31,478 nucleotides of DNA from Isotricha intestinalis. Its lineage: Eukaryota > Ciliophora > Litostomatea > Vestibuliferida > Isotrichidae. The DNA is taken from assembly GCA_023807065.1 (NCBI GenBank), contig JAJJLU010000035.1, positions 1 to 31,478 on the forward strand, in the 5' to 3' direction. The notes beneath the pieces are model-generated. The model was not told the origin of the DNA. It did no database searches and worked only from the letters and a program-made list of their open reading frames with translations. The first letter of the stretch is position 1. Each line of letters begins with the position of its first letter. The translations under genes and the position numbers were made by a program. Positions 18,137 to 27,042 of the stretch are shown one piece after another.

Positions 18137-19045
18137 ATGAAAAATGCAAAAAATAAATCAACTTCTACATCAACTGTGTTTAAAACTAAACTTGTCTCTA
18201 GAAAAAAATCTGATTTATTAAATAATTTTCAGTTTTTGCAGTCACTTTATGAAATTAAAAACCCAATGTTTGATAATAAAGGAAGTATTTTTAATCAAAT
18301 TATAAGAGATAAAATAGAAAAAAATAAAAAAGAAATTATAAGTAATATGAAACCATCATTTCCAATAAGTAGTAATTTTAATAAATCAAAAGTTATTAAT
18401 TCTGATATTTTTCATACTTTTATAACTGAAAATCAACATATTTCAAAAGATAAAAGTGAAGATTCAAATTATATTAATATAAATAATAATTTTATTAATT
18501 TATTAGATAAAGAAATAAAAAAATTTGAAGAAAATAATCAAAAACCAAAAGTAAAAAAAAGCTTTAATACTAATAATAAAAATGCTTTTAATTATAATGA
18601 TGAAGAATTTCAAAAACTTTTTTATTTGACTCAAAAAGCAAGAAAGTCAGACGTTGAAGTAATTGATCCTAGTATTTTAGAAAAAAAAGAAAAAGCAATG
18701 AAAAAAATACCTTATATAATTAAAAACATGGAAAAAAAAAAAAATACTTCAGTTTACAACAAAAAATTATTTGATACTGACTATTTAAATAGGTATGGAA
18801 AACAAAAAGTAAATATTGAAGAAATATTAATGAATCATAATATGAATGAAAGAAAAGGAGTTTCAAGTGCAAGGTTTAAAAATTTTTATTATAATATATA
18901 TAATGATAATATTAAAAAAAATACAATAAAAAAAACAATTACAACTTCCTTACCTTATTTAACATCTGTGAGTAATTTTGATATTCCCTCTACTGATTTT
19001 TCTTCTGATTATTTAAGATTAAATACACAGAAAATGACTATATAA
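18137..19045 (+). CDS. Basic, low-complexity hypothetical protein
   Basis: This 302-residue protein is of unknown family. It is Lys/Asn/Ser-rich and mostly disordered, with a few conserved-looking blocks: FQFLQSLYEIKNPMF (32-46), DEEFQKLFYLTQKARKSDV near the middle, and ILMNHNMNERKGVSSARFKN after it. There is no TM segment, signal or zinc motif. The N terminus is rich in Lys, Ser and Thr, which could suit binding to microtubules or nucleic acid, but nothing decides this. The first ATG (18137) follows an A-rich leader. It ends in TAA. Confidence 0.75.
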   Translation: MKNAKNKSTSTSTVFKTKLVSRKKSDLLNNFQFLQSLYEIKNPMFDNKGSIFNQIIRDKIEKNKKEIISNMKPSFPISSNFNKSKVINSDIFHTFITENQHISKDKSEDSNYININNNFINLLDKEIKKFEENNQKPKVKKSFNTNNKNAFNYNDEEFQKLFYLTQKARKSDVEVIDPSILEKKEKAMKKIPYIIKNMEKKKNTSVYNKKLFDTDYLNRYGKQKVNIEEILMNHNMNERKGVSSARFKNFYYNIYNDNIKKNTIKKTITTSLPYLTSVSNFDIPSTDFSSDYLRLNTQKMTI

Positions 19046-19107
19046 TCGGTTTATAACAATTTTTTAATATAAAAATATTAAAAAATAATAATTTAAAATT
19101 TGAATAG

Positions 19108-19356
19108 ATAAAAAATAATATAATAAGAAAAATTAGATTAACACAAATTAATTTTTTATTTTTGATAAAAATAGAAGGAATATTATTAATTATTTTTCAT
19201 TATACTTTTTTAGGAGTTTTTTTATATTTTTTTGATGATATAAAAAAGAAATTTGAAGATAAAATTGTGAAAATAATAAATAAAAGTTTTATAGGGTATT
19301 TAATTAAGGTTATTATTATTTTATTAATTAATATTTTGAAATCTATTTTGAATTAA
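19108..19356 (+). pseudogene. Orphan hydrophobic ORF without an ATG (fragment or 3' exon?)
   Basis: An open frame runs from after a TAG (19105-19107) to TAA (19354-19356) with no in-frame ATG at all. From 19162 (a TTG codon) it encodes about 63 residues: a hydrophobic segment (ILLIIFHYTFLGVFLYFF), a charged loop (DDIKKKFEDK) and a second hydrophobic stretch (YLIKVIIILLINIL). G bases favour codon position 1, as in the real genes here. It could be a truncated membrane-protein gene, the last exon of a spliced gene, or chance in AT-rich DNA. No convincing 5' exon was found between it and the preceding gene. Confidence 0.3.
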
Positions 19357-20356
19357 TTATTTAATTAAATTATTATAAATATTCAGATTAAACACTTTTA
19401 TTTGATATATATATTTTTTATTGACTTTTTTAGTTAATTAATAGTGTTACAAACTTTTCATATTATCAAAGGAATTTATAAACAAAAAAATTTGTTATTA
19501 TAATTAATGTTTTGTAAATTTTTTTTAATTTAATGAATTAAATTAAATGTATTTATTAATTAGAGTTGGGATAGGAATATTTAAAATATTATTAAAATTT
19601 TTTTTTCTTAAATTTAATTTAAATTTATTTCCAATAATTTTATGTATAAATTTTTAAAAGGATAAATTTAAAAAAATATCAAAACAGATAGAAAAAGAAA
19701 TTTCTATATTTCTTAAATTTTAATTAAAAAATAAATTTAAAGCTGAATAATAATATATCTTCTAAATTATTTGAAAAAATATTTTCAAAATTTTCCAATA
19801 TTAATGATTGAAAAAGAAAATTAACTTATTCCTATATTAAATTGGAATAAATAATATAAGTCAATTTATCATTGAAATTGAGGAATGTAGAATAGGAATA
19901 TATAAATATTTTAATTCCAAAATTTGATAAATGATTCTTAAATTACAAATTTTATAAGATATTTTTTCAAATATTAATTAAATTTATTATTAAAATCTTT
20001 TAAAAAGTGATATATTTAGAGTGAAAAACTTTTTTATGTTAATCCCATTTTTATAAAAGTTTAATTGTTTAGAAAAATTTTTGATTAAATGAAGTTTTTA
20101 AATTTTGCTATTTAAATATTAAAGATTATTTTTTATAATGTTTAAAAATTACAAGTGCATCAATATATTTGAAACTCAATAGATGTAAAAGTAAATAAAG
20201 TGATTCTATCATTTTCAAAGATAATAAACATAGCACATAATAATTATTAATATATCAAAAAATAATTCTGAAATGTATTTTATTTTTTTTAAATCTCAAT
20301 TTAAATTAAACCTTATTTAAAATAATTAATAATTACTCATTTTGATTTACTTTAAA
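19357..20356. other. 1.0-kb AT-rich gap
   Basis: No gene is seen here between the orphan ORF and the stop of the kinase gene. The words ATAGGAATAT, TTGGAATAAAT and AATTCCAAAA recur loosely (19570-19920), perhaps reflecting simple-sequence drift. No RNA fold is recognised. Confidence 0.45.
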
Positions 20357-22870
20357 TTAATAATTTTTTGAAAGTTCATTTAATTTTGGGTCTTTACAAA
20401 TTATATAACAAAGTTTATTCATAGAAGAAAACATAAAATTTACATCATTTGAAGGATCTATTTCAAAATTAGATAAATCTAAATTTTCCATTGAATCACA
20501 ATGAGAAAACATCCAACTCATATTTTTCACATTTTTAGTGATAAAATTAGACAAATCTAAAGTTTTCAAAGAAGAACAATGTGAAAACATACTTCCCATA
20601 TTAACAACATTATCTGTAATAAAATTCTTTAAGTTTAAAGACAATAAAGAAGAACAATCAGAAAACATCCAACTCATATTTTGAATTTTTTCTGTATTAA
20701 AAGTAGATAAATCTAAGTTCTGTAAAGAAGAACATTTAAAAAATAAACTTTCCATACTTGAAACATTTTTAGTATTAAAACTTGATACATTTAAATTTGT
20801 TAAAGAGGTACATTCAAGAAACATATAAGACATATTAGTTACTTTTTCTGTATTAAACTTTGATAAATTTAAATTTGTTAAAGAAGAACATTCTCTAAAC
20901 ATATAAGACATATTAGTTACATTTTCAGTATTAAAATTAGATAAATTTAAAAAAATTAATGATGAACATTTCCTAAACATATGACTCATATTAGTAACTT
21001 TACTAGTGTTAAAATTTTGTAAATTTAAAAAAGTTAAATTTGAACATTCTCTAAACATAGAATTCATATTAGTAACATTTTCAGTATTAAAATTAGATAA
21101 ATCTAAAGAAATTAAGGTTGAACATTCACAAAACATATAATTAGTTGTTTTTAAAGGTTTTTTACAAATGATTTTAATAATATATTTTCCTTCTTTTGGG
21201 AATTGATATTTAAAAGTAAAATCAATAATTTTATCATTTAAATGTAATTCACAATTTTCTCTAAGTTCATTTTCATTTTCTAATCCTTCATTTGAACAAC
21301 TTGCTTCTTCAAAGCAATTTAAAATTTGAACTGGTTCATCTATTTCTTTTATTTCATATTCACATATAATGAAATTATCTTGACTGTATGTTTCTATTAT
21401 TTCTTTTTTTTTTTCTTCTTTTTTTGGTTTTGGTGTTGGTTTTTTAAAAGGAAATTTTCTTCCTCTAAATTTTTTTGTTTTTACTTTTGCAATAATATTA
21501 TTAATATTATTATCATTACTTTCATTTTTTATTTCTTGTGTTGAAGTTTCTTTTTTTTCTTCTGTTTTATTTTCTTTTTTATCTTCTTTTTTAATTTCTT
21601 TTTTTTCTTCATTTTTATTTTCTTCTTTTTTATTTTCTTCTTTTTCTGGTTTTTTTTCCTCGATATCAATTATTTTAATTTTTTCTAATTTTTTTATTTT
21701 ATCATTCATAGCGTTTAAACATTCAATATAAAATTCTTTATAATTATTAATAGTATCATCAAAGAAAATAGAAGAATTAGAATTATCATTTATTAATTCC
21801 ATTTTATTAAAAAGGTTTTTAATATCATTTTTCATTTTTGTAAAATTATTTAAATTTTCTTCAAGTTCATTTATTAAAGATTTTATTAAATTAGCTTCAA
21901 CATTTGTTAAACCAATTTTAGAAAAATAAATAATTTTATGAGATTTATGTTCATTTAAGCAATTTTCACATAAATTACATTTACAATTAAAGCAATAAGA
22001 GTGATAATCTTTAGAATGTTTTTTACATAAAAAATCAAATTGAGGTAAATTAATAATATTTTCTTTAACAATATTCTTTTTAAAAAAAGGATGATTAAAA
22101 TAATCATTCCAAGAGATTCTTTCATTTTCATCTTTAATTAACATTTTAGAAACTAAATCATTTAAATCTTTATTTGCTATTTCTTTTAATTGTTTATTTG
22201 AATCAATTTCATTTAAAATATCTTCTTCAGTTTCTCCATTAAAAGGATATTCTTTAAAATATAAATAATAAATTATTGTTCCTAAACTCCATATATCACT
22301 CTTATTAGAAATTGATTCATTATTTAAAACTTCTGGTGCTAAAGTTAAAGGAGTTTCTTCTAAATTCATTGAATTTACTTTTGTTTTATCTGAAAATTTA
22401 CTTGAATCAAAATCTGATAATTTATATTTTATTTGGTTTACTTTTTCTAAAAAAATTAAAAAATTTGAAAGTTTTAAATCTTTAATTATAATATTTTCTC
22501 TTTGAATTACTTTAAAATTTTCATTCAATTGAATTAACATTTCTTTTATTTCATTTATTGATAAAGGAGTATCTCTCATTAGTAAAAAATCTTCTAAATT
22601 ACATATTGATAATTGCATTATGATATAAAAGTTTTTTTCTGTGTTTACTGTAGTTTTTAAAGTAGTATTACTTTCTAAATTAATTTTTGGTAAAATTTCT
22701 TCTTCTTTAAAAGGAGTACCTGATAATTTTTTATATTTTAATTTATTTATTTCCTTTATTGCAACATAATTTCCAGTTGTTTTATCTATTCCTTTGTAAA
22801 TTTGACCAAAAATTCCATTACTTAAAACTGCTTTTTCTGTGTAATTTGTCCAAATATCATTTGATGACAT
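20357..22870 (-). CDS. Protein kinase fused to B-box zinc finger and DUF285/BspA-like repeats
   Basis: This 837-residue protein starts with a protein kinase domain (about 10-264). It has the loop NGIFGQIYKG (18-27), VAIK with Lys39, the catalytic loop KDLKLSN (130-136) with D131 and N136, metal-binding D153 in SDFD (DFG replaced by DFD), LAPE (177-180) and SDIWSLG (191-197). HRD reads IKD, yet all catalytic residues are there, so activity is likely. A B-box zinc finger follows with C282, H285, C293, C296, C301, C304, H308 and H311. Then come a helical segment, a Lys/Glu linker and a KKPTPKPKK basic-proline patch. Residues 579-812 are nine exact 26-residue repeats of the MFxxCSSLxxLDLSNFNTxxVTNM type (Pfam DUF285, BspA-like), with a degenerate tenth. 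There is no signal or TM segment, so it is cytosolic. Confidence 0.93.
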   Translation of the reverse strand: MSSNDIWTNYTEKAVLSNGIFGQIYKGIDKTTGNYVAIKEINKLKYKKLSGTPFKEEEILPKINLESNTTLKTTVNTEKNFYIIMQLSICNLEDFLLMRDTPLSINEIKEMLIQLNENFKVIQRENIIIKDLKLSNFLIFLEKVNQIKYKLSDFDSSKFSDKTKVNSMNLEETPLTLAPEVLNNESISNKSDIWSLGTIIYYLYFKEYPFNGETEEDILNEIDSNKQLKEIANKDLNDLVSKMLIKDENERISWNDYFNHPFFKKNIVKENIINLPQFDFLCKKHSKDYHSYCFNCKCNLCENCLNEHKSHKIIYFSKIGLTNVEANLIKSLINELEENLNNFTKMKNDIKNLFNKMELINDNSNSSIFFDDTINNYKEFYIECLNAMNDKIKKLEKIKIIDIEEKKPEKEENKKEENKNEEKKEIKKEDKKENKTEEKKETSTQEIKNESNDNNINNIIAKVKTKKFRGRKFPFKKPTPKPKKEEKKKEIIETYSQDNFIICEYEIKEIDEPVQILNCFEEASCSNEGLENENELRENCELHLNDKIIDFTFKYQFPKEGKYIIKIICKKPLKTTNYMFCECSTLISLDLSNFNTENVTNMNSMFRECSNLTFLNLQNFNTSKVTNMSHMFRKCSSLIFLNLSNFNTENVTNMSYMFRECSSLTNLNLSKFNTEKVTNMSYMFLECTSLTNLNVSSFNTKNVSSMESLFFKCSSLQNLDLSTFNTEKIQNMSWMFSDCSSLLSLNLKNFITDNVVNMGSMFSHCSSLKTLDLSNFITKNVKNMSWMFSHCDSMENLDLSNFEIDPSNDVNFMFSSMNKLCYIICKDPKLNELSKNY
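20435..21136 (-). repeat. Nine tandem 78-bp units coding BspA-like repeats
   Basis: Nine units of exactly 78 bp (26 codons) encode residues 579-812 of the kinase fusion protein, with no length variation. Each has MF at its start, Cys at position 5 and Phe-Asn-Thr near 16-18, with drift in the last units. The constant period points to growth by whole-unit duplication. Confidence 0.92.
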
Positions 22871-24588
22871 TTATATTTTTTTATATTTTTAAATATTATA
22901 ACTGATTATAATAATATAATTAAGTTATTTTTTAATTCAAATAATACTTTCATTTATTATTTCATTCAATTTATTATTGGAAAAGTAAATGCTTTTTTAT
23001 AAAAAAAATTAATTATAATCATTGATGCCTTAAACAAATATATATATTATTTTTGTTTCTTTATTTGTTTCTTGAAAGATGTATTTATTGTTTTTTGTTT
23101 TGAAAAAATTTTTTCTCAAAATAAATTAAAATTGAATCATACAAATTAGTTTAATTATTGAATTCAATAATTAAAACCTATAATTTTTTATTCTTCAATT
23201 TTGATTTGAATTTTTTATCAGATTAATTTTAAATATTATATATTAATTTAAATTTAGATTATTTGTTTTTCAAAACTCAATTATAAAAAAATATTAAAAA
23301 TTTGAATTGAAATATTAAAAAAATGTTATCGATTAAATGATAATCATTGAGTTATTTCAAAATATTTAAATCTAAGAAAATAGTTTCTTTAAATGATTTT
23401 ATAAACTTCAGATATAATATATATTTAGTCAATAGATTATAAAAATTATTTTCATTTACATAAAATTATATTCTAATTCAAAATTTATAATTTTTAGAAC
23501 ACCATTATAATTAAAAATTCCAAAAATTCAATCTTAATAATCCCATCATATTAACCGTTTAATAAAGATCATTTTAATTTTTAAATTAATCAATGTTCAA
23601 TGATATGATAAATTTAAACAATGTTCATTTATTATACACTTTAAATAAAAAAAATTTCTTAAGTTAGTTAATATTATAGTAATGACTTTGGATTAAAAGA
23701 AAAAAATGTAAAAAATTGAGAAAGAATATACGATTCAAATAAATTTCAAAAAATTCATTGATGAAAAATATTGTTATTTCTTGACCCTGAAATTTATTTC
23801 AGGTTTTGCGAAAATAGTCTTATATTAAATAATCTGTCACTCTTTTTTTAACTATATTTTTAATTAGTTTTATTTCTTTAATTTATTTTATTAGAAATTA
23901 TGATAAAATAAATGAAATAGAATAATTATAAAGTAAAAAATCATCGTAGTTGTGATTAAAAAGTTCATTGCATGATTGTATAAAATTTAATTTCCTCTAT
24001 TTATCTTAAAGTTTAATTTTTGTTTTTTAAAATGAATTTTCACTTTTAACTATTTTATTTTTTTTTGAATATTTTTTAAACTATTTTTTTAAAAAAAAAT
24101 TTATTTCCTTGTTGAAAAATTATCTATTTTTATTAATATAAACTATTGTATTTCACAAAAAAAAAAGCAAATCATAATAAAACGATATGCTTGTAATTAA
24201 CTACTTATCTCATAAAGGGAATTCCTTTCTTATTATCTTAAACAATTATTATTTTATTTTAGAAATAGCTCATTTATTTTTTGGCTTTCCTAATTTTTTC
24301 AAAAAAGAAAAAAAAACTTCTATTAAAAAAAAGATTAAACTATTTAAAAAAAGATTAAATTTAATACCCCTTAAATTTTAGTTTCTCTCTAACTATTTTT
24401 TCTCTTATTCTTTTTATTTTTATAAGACACTTTTTAATTCTTTCCTAAACTCCTTATAATGCTATTATTAAAACTATATATTTAAATAAAAATTAATTAA
24501 AATATAAAAGAAAAAACAATTTAAAAAAAAATAATGTTTAAATTAAAAGGAAAAAGAATCAATTTTATAAACATTTAAGAATAAAATA
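22871..24588. other. 1.7-kb AT-rich gap with a perfect hairpin
   Basis: This spacer runs from the kinase start to the stop of the lipidated-protein gene. It contains a 7-bp perfect stem with a 4-nt loop at 23786-23803 (CCTGAAA-TTTA-TTTCAGG). A 64-codon frame at 24187-24381 opens with ATG but ends in TAG, unlike every supported gene here, and resembles nothing; I do not call it. Otherwise it is A/T tracts. Confidence 0.5.
23786..23803. other. Perfect 7-bp inverted repeat
   Basis: CCTGAAA and TTTCAGG pair exactly around the loop TTTA. This is one of the few G/C-containing stems in noncoding DNA here. It may be a transcript-end signal, a protein site or chance. Confidence 0.5.
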
Positions 24589-25344
24589 TTAAGTACAACA
24601 TCCTCCATTTTGAATAGATTTATTTTTATTATATTCATCCATTAACCAATTTCTAATATAAACACCTTCCATCATAGAAAAAATTAATTCAAAAAATTCT
24701 TTAAGAAAATTTTTATTTTCTTCATGATTAACATCTAAATCCTGAGTTGAAGGATTTTGAATATTTTTAAAATATTTATGATATAAACTATCATAATTAC
24801 TTATTATAAAATCTGCTAATCTTTTTTGTCTGGATAAATCATAAACTTCATTTAAAATCATAATTCCTTCTTTTGGAAGTTGAGACATAAATGAATAAAC
24901 TAATATATTTGAATTGACTTTTATAACATTTAAAATATAATCTTTTAAATTTGTTTCACTAATTGTTAAATAACATTTAGAAAATAAATCAATTAAATCT
25001 TCAATTTTATTCTCTTTAGAACCTTGAGATAAAAAAATTAAAATAGTTCCTAAGTTTTCTATTTTTGATTCTGTTCTTCTCAAATTATCAAAATAATTTA
25101 AATGATTTATTCTATATTGATTTTCTTCTATATCAATTTTAGGAAGAATAAAATTAGAATATTTAAAGTAATCTAATGAATAAGGTTTATCTGTAGTATC
25201 TTCTGGTGTTGATTGAATTATACAATCAGAAAATTCCTTATATATTTGTTCTAAAGGCATTTTAGAAATTGGAATTTCATTAAAAATATTTTCTATTGTT
25301 TCTTCTTCTAATTCAATTTTATGGCAATCTAAATTATTTCCCAT
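24589..25344 (-). CDS. Hypothetical protein with lipidation-type termini
   Basis: This 251-residue protein is of unknown family. The N terminus MGNNLDC is a good myristoylation signal (Gly2) with Cys7 placed for palmitoylation. The C terminus ends GGCCT, a Cys pair that could also be acylated though it is not a CaaX box. The body is helical and acidic with a central hydrophobic-helix region (about 95-170, for example LGTILIFLSQ and MSQLPKEGIMILNEVYDL), suggesting an armadillo- or bundle-like fold, but I recognise no domain. Peripheral membrane attachment in the cytosol is the inference. It is divergent from the gene at 25575 across 230 bp. It ends in TAA. Confidence 0.8.
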   Translation of the reverse strand: MGNNLDCHKIELEEETIENIFNEIPISKMPLEQIYKEFSDCIIQSTPEDTTDKPYSLDYFKYSNFILPKIDIEENQYRINHLNYFDNLRRTESKIENLGTILIFLSQGSKENKIEDLIDLFSKCYLTISETNLKDYILNVIKVNSNILVYSFMSQLPKEGIMILNEVYDLSRQKRLADFIISNYDSLYHKYFKNIQNPSTQDLDVNHEENKNFLKEFFELIFSMMEGVYIRNWLMDEYNKNKSIQNGGCCT

Positions 25345-25574
25345 TTTCAGTTTTTTATTTTTTTTTTAATTTTTATTTTATTATAAAATATTTTTTTTTT
25401 CTTATATTTTTTATGTGTTGACCTTAAGTATAATTCTCTTTTTTTATTTTTCTAAATTAATTTTGTGATTCATAATAAGAAAATTATAAAAAAGTAAAAA
25501 TAAAAATTTTTGAATTAAAAAGTAATTATTTAATAAGTAAAGATAAAAAAAATAAAAAAAAATTAAATTTGTCA
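25345..25574. promoter_or_regulatory. Divergent promoter region
   Basis: This 230-bp spacer lies between the starts of the lipidated-protein gene (minus) and the Asn/Ser-rich gene (plus). T-tracts dominate the left half and A-tracts the right, which mirrors the direction of each gene. No specific site is recognised. Confidence 0.45.
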
Positions 25575-26684
25575 ATGTTTCAAGCTCAAAGACAAATAAA
25601 TAACATATATGCATATCCTTATTCTAAAGTACCATCTCAGAGTTCAATATATATGAATAATCCTATTATACAATCTTCAAAAAATCAAATCTTTTACAAT
25701 AATAATGATTACAAATCATCATTAAGTCCAAATCAAATAAAAGACAATTTTTCAATGAAAAACCTAAATTCTCCAGAAATAAAAATTAATTATGACTCAA
25801 TTTCATCTTCTCCTTTTATTCCAAAAGGAATAAAATTATTCCAAAGAAACAACAATCAATGTTCTTTTGAAAGTTTAAGAACTTCAGCTTCTAATAGTAA
25901 TGAATCTTTGCTTTCGAATTCAAATAGTCAAATACCTTTTAATTTAAGGCAAAGTTATGAAAATATTCAAAAAAGTAATAACTTAATAATTAATAATGAT
26001 AATAATTACAATAATTTACCTATTTGTAATCTTAGAAGAAGTAATAGTAATTTTAACGAAATTTTTAGCCATAAAAATTATTTTTTGAATAATATACCAG
26101 TTAATAATTTATTTACCCCAAATATTAATAATATTAATGAAGAAAATAATTTAAATGATGAACAATCATTTAATAATTATAATTGTGAAAATGGTTTAAG
26201 TGAAATTGAAAGAGATTCGTTTAAAAAAAATAGTAAAATTCATTTTAATAAGTTTAATTCTATGAAAGAAAATTCTTCAATTGATAATACTGTTATTTTA
26301 ACAATTAGAATTAAAGTTTCAAAAAATGATTATAGAATTTTTAATTTGAAAAAATATGATGATTTATTTATTTCAATTCAAAAGTTTTTTGATTTAAATC
26401 AAATAAAATCAGAATTAATAAGACCAACAGTAATTAAAATTTTTTCAACTTTGAATAAAATTTTTTGGTTATGTAATAGTAAAATTGGAATATATGATCA
26501 ACAATATTTAAAAACTTTATATAAAATTTGGTTAAAAAATGGAAAGAATATTCCAAAATATAAAGAAGAAGAAGGTGATTCTTCTTTAAGTGAAGATTCT
26601 AATAAAGAAAGTAAATCATATCAAGCTGAAAATTCTTTAGAAAATAATGATAATAATAGACAAGACACTGCAAAAAGTTATTAA
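25575..26684 (+). CDS. Asn/Ser-rich protein with small C-terminal beta/alpha domain
   Basis: This 369-residue protein is called from the ATG at 25575; a TTG two codons upstream also opens the frame but is unlikely to initiate in a eukaryote. Residues 1-230 are disordered, Asn/Ser-rich with RRSNSNF-type patches that could be phosphosites. Residues about 237-325 look folded: ILTIRIKVSKNDYRIFNL gives two beta strands, then helices with SIQKFFDLNQIKSELIRP and YLKTLYKIW. The beta-beta-alpha start resembles a ubiquitin-like beta-grasp, and I have the impression that similar modules recur at ciliate protein C termini, but this is not certain. The tail after 330 is acidic and Ser-rich. Confidence 0.8.
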   Translation: MFQAQRQINNIYAYPYSKVPSQSSIYMNNPIIQSSKNQIFYNNNDYKSSLSPNQIKDNFSMKNLNSPEIKINYDSISSSPFIPKGIKLFQRNNNQCSFESLRTSASNSNESLLSNSNSQIPFNLRQSYENIQKSNNLIINNDNNYNNLPICNLRRSNSNFNEIFSHKNYFLNNIPVNNLFTPNINNINEENNLNDEQSFNNYNCENGLSEIERDSFKKNSKIHFNKFNSMKENSSIDNTVILTIRIKVSKNDYRIFNLKKYDDLFISIQKFFDLNQIKSELIRPTVIKIFSTLNKIFWLCNSKIGIYDQQYLKTLYKIWLKNGKNIPKYKEEEGDSSLSEDSNKESKSYQAENSLENNDNNRQDTAKSY

Positions 26685-27042
26685 CGTTAAAAAGATAAAT
26701 AAAAAAATAATTATATTATTTTATTATATTCATTCTTAGAAAAATTGAAGATTGTGTTTTAAGATTATTTATTATTTTTCATAATTATTAAAATTTCTTT
26801 TAAGTTTTTAAATTTATTAACTCCAAAAATCAATTAAAAAAATTCTAAAATCTTTTAAAATATGTAAAACTGAATTATTAAAATAAAAAACTCTTTGTAA
26901 GATAAAAGGATTAATTAGATAAAAGGTTTTATCATCAAATATTTTATTTTAAAAAGAAATAATTGTATTCTGTAAATGAAAAAAATAAAGATTTTTCAAT
27001 AAATTAATTAATTTTAAGAAAAAAAATTTAAAAAAAAATAAA
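26685..27042. other. 358-bp spacer, no gene seen
   Basis: This spacer lies between two plus-strand genes. It should hold the 3' UTR of the first and the promoter of the second. The A-rich run just before 27043 is the usual start context here. Confidence 0.5.

Noticed and set aside
24187..24381. 64-codon plus-strand frame with ATG
   Set aside because: It ends in TAG unlike all supported genes, has only weak codon-position bias, and shows no recognisable motif.
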